From assembly GCF_921293095.1 (NCBI RefSeq), contig NC_060254.1:55970069-56034068 (forward strand): DNA of 64,000 nt, written 5' to 3'. Within the stretch, counting starts at the first letter, position 1. Each line of letters begins with the position of its first letter. The position numbers and the translations under genes were made by a program. Of the stretch, positions 61,822 through 64,000 are shown in pieces. This DNA is from Ischnura elegans (lineage: Eukaryota; Arthropoda; Insecta; Odonata; Coenagrionidae). The notes under the pieces are model-generated. The model ran no database searches. It saw only the letters and a list, made by a program, of their open reading frames with translations, and had not been told where the DNA came from.

Positions 61822-62603
61822 CCCTTTCGCACCGAATGCCACACCTGTGCGGCGAGGATTTTTTTCCATGAACAATGAATGCCACACCTATGCGGCGTTA
61901 ATTTTCCTAGCCTAAGCAACGAATGCCACGCCTGTGCGGCACAGGTCGAAAAAAGTGACCGTGGCGGACACAATAGACCCACGGACACGGTCGCCCCTCG
62001 TGATCCGGCTTAGCGCGAGCCCAGTCCCATCTTCGGCCACTCAGGTCGACCCTTTCTTATCCTTTCCATGCGGTCAACTACTGTTATTTGCAGTGTGTTT
62101 TCCAAAACTATATTTGTTGCTTACTTTTCATATCTATTGCTATAAATGAATTCATCTTTTTTTGCTGACCACATGGAAATTTCAAACAAAATTCTAACAT
62201 TAATATCAACGGAGTTATAGACCGACTAGTAAATACACTAAATCCGTCTATATCAACGTTAGAACTTCGTTTAAAATTTCTGCACGCTCAGAAAAAAACA
62301 CAAAATTCATTTTGAATGTAAAAAATCGATGCGAACAACAAATATTTGCATATATTTTGCACTAATATTTTAGCCAGTTGACCGCGGACTCGTCCTAGGA
62401 AGGGGCTTTTAATCCTTCGAGGGTCTGGGACAGAGGCCAAGGAAAGGGATCGGCGCCCCACTGAGTTGGGTCCAAAAATGGTTAGGGAGGGAACCACTGC
62501 CCACAGTCGAAGCAAAAAAGCTTCATGCAGGGGAGTAAAGAAAACTTTCAAGAGACTCGTATTAAGGAAGAATTTCCCTCAAAGAAGGTCTGGCGCGAAA
62601 GGG
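61822..62603. mobile_element. piggyBac-like MITE with TTAA ends and internal fold-back
   Basis: TTAA flanks both sides (61,818-61,821, 62,604-62,607) and the ends are CCCTTTCGC and, reversed, CCCTTTCGCGCC. The left part has three copies of a GAATGCCACACCTGTGCGGC-type word about 45 bp apart. Inside, at about 62,175-62,280, an inverted pair around ATTCTAACATTAATATC forms a hairpin. No transposase is recognised. Confidence 0.75.
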
Positions 62604-63260
62604 TTAAGTCACCAATGCCTTCCAAGCTAATCATCAAAGTAGCTGGCCTTGAAGAAAAACTCGTGTCAGTTGCTATGTAATCATTTAAGTCATATACAAG
62701 CAGAATGAAAGGTAAGAAGGTAAGATCAGCTGTTTTAGGAATGACTTAGCACCATTATGTGGAATTGAATGCAAAAAGTTTCTGGTGTTAAGACGGGGGA
62801 GGGTTTAGAGATAACGCTCAGACAAAACAGCCAGTAGCCAGCTTGTGAGCTGAAGGTCCTGATGCTCCAATGAACACTGATGATGACGATTTTCCCAGTA
62901 GATTCATTTGACTCTTTATACATTTTCATGAGAATCTTCTAGCTAGATAGGTGGAAATTTAAAGAGAAGAGCTTATTCCAGGTTATGTGCTGATTTATCC
63001 CATCCAATACCCCAATTAAAACTGTAGCAGTTTGGTTGGCTAAATTGCTCACAAAAAAGAAAGTGATATATGCACCCAAAAGATATAATTCCAAAACGCC
63101 CCTGGTTTCGCATGTTGAGGGTTATCAATCTCCTGCTGTAATTGCATCCTTTTCTGATTATCAGTATTTCGAGCCAAGGCCATTCATATACTCATCTTTA
63201 GAAATCTATATGTGTGACAAAAATGAATATTTTTTTCATCGCAAGCACACAAGGAATCAT

Positions 63261-63929
63261 AATAGGGTAGATTCCTTCATCAAAGAAAACGAAAGGCATT
63301 GATTGCAATTCGTTACCCACCATTAGTGTATTCATAACATACAAATTATTTGGTTTTTGAAATACCGGTTTAGACGAATGGCGAGGGTCAAATTTTATCC
63401 TCATTTGAAAAAAGCCAGATTGGTGCCCATGCGATTCCACTCCACGTGACGTCACAGGGACCTAGTTTCTACACGAGAGGATAGGAGTTATACATCGTCT
63501 GAGGTTACCAATGCATGCATGAGGCACAGAGCTCAGGGAAACATGTCTTAATAATCACCTATTAAAACTGGCTAAGGTCGGAAAGTTTTCTTCGTTTGAT
63601 AAGGTATTAATAAACCATTTTTAAGCCAAGCGCTACCAGCCAGCAAGGTACTCAGCTACCCGCTAGCATCCTGTGTCCTATCAGCGCTCAGAGCCTCGAT
63701 CAAGGTCACCTCACAAGGCGGGAGGGGGAACCAGAAATGCGTCGCACGGACTTTTCCCCATCATTCCTACTTACACGTCGCGTTTTCGCGCGCTTGAAAT
63801 TTTTCACTTTTCATTTAATCGCGAAAAATAGATATCGTCATTTAAAAATCTAAAAGCGTGAAATACGTACTCCAGGAGTAAAAATCTTTCGATTTAGGCA
63901 ATAAAAAAATAATAGGAAACCACCCTATT
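63261..63929. mobile_element. 669-bp MITE, copy 2
   Basis: It begins AATAGGGTAGATTCCTTC and ends AACCACCCTATT, is the same length as copy 1 at 16,239-16,907 and lies in the same orientation, with scattered substitutions only. Confidence 0.8.
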
Positions 63930-64000
63930 ACCCAAGTATTGGCATTGAAACTGTTCATTCACTGAAATCCTTATCCATCATGCATTAGAGATCTGAAACT

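Larger units (their letters stand above)
59255..64000 (-). other. Upstream channel intron (incomplete)
   Basis: No exon of the III-IV linker was found here, so this is read as intron running off the window. It holds a degenerate Tigger-like fragment (61,650-61,810), a piggyBac-like MITE (61,822-62,603) and the second copy of the 669-bp MITE (63,261-63,929). Short frames at 59,943-60,233 and elsewhere are not recognised. Confidence 0.55.

Overview
The window is animal nuclear DNA, most likely from an insect or close arthropod with a large, AT-rich, repeat-laden genome. The evidence is spliced genes with GT-AG introns of 0.6-7 kb, a voltage-gated sodium-channel-family gene whose closest remembered match is the insect DSC1/BSC1 (NaCP60E) class, tRNA-derived SINEs, and mariner, pogo/Tigger-like, piggyBac-like, ISL2EU-like and THAP-type DNA transposons. 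No bacterial operons, CRISPR arrays or rRNA genes are seen.

Layout. Positions 1-30,000 are mostly one AT-rich satellite superfamily with a degenerate period of about 125-135 bp. Between about 19.0 and 26.0 kb the monomers form a higher-order structure of alternating ~2.04 and ~1.44 kb blocks. The arrays are interrupted by a small MITE (1.2 kb), a 2.5-kb THAP-type transposon (3.9-6.4 kb), minisatellites and fold-back repeats (7.0-9.2 kb), an ISL2EU-like transposon with two convergent decayed genes (9.8-13.0 kb), SINE pieces, a 669-bp MITE (16.2-16.9 kb, second copy at 63.3-63.9 kb), a probable LINE 3' end (18.8 kb) and an internally deleted mariner (28.1-28.7 kb). Positions 30-35 kb are low-copy-looking AT-rich DNA with two short transposon-like insertions; part of this is probably the 3' UTR of the channel gene.

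Positions 35,014-59,254 on the minus strand hold the last eight coding exons of the channel gene. They join in frame and encode all of repeat IV (S1-S6 with voltage sensor and pore loop), the cytoplasmic EF-hand-like region, an IQ motif and a long Gly/Ala/Pro/His/Asp-rich tail ending at a stop. Earlier exons (repeats I-III and the III-IV inactivation linker) lie beyond position 64,000. The introns carry a probable solo LTR, a mariner fragment, a Tigger-like element nested inside another, a decayed LINE, a large fold-back palindrome, a polymorphic-looking 156-bp MITE and a piggyBac-like MITE. Positions 59,255-64,000 are intron with a second piggyBac-like MITE and the second copy of the 669-bp MITE.

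The only gene likely to be functional is the channel; every transposon gene seen is broken. No clearly new system was found. The most notable points are the half-monomer structure and higher-order organisation of the satellite, the ISL2EU-like element with convergent genes meeting at a palindromic polyadenylation signal, and the nested and fold-back elements.
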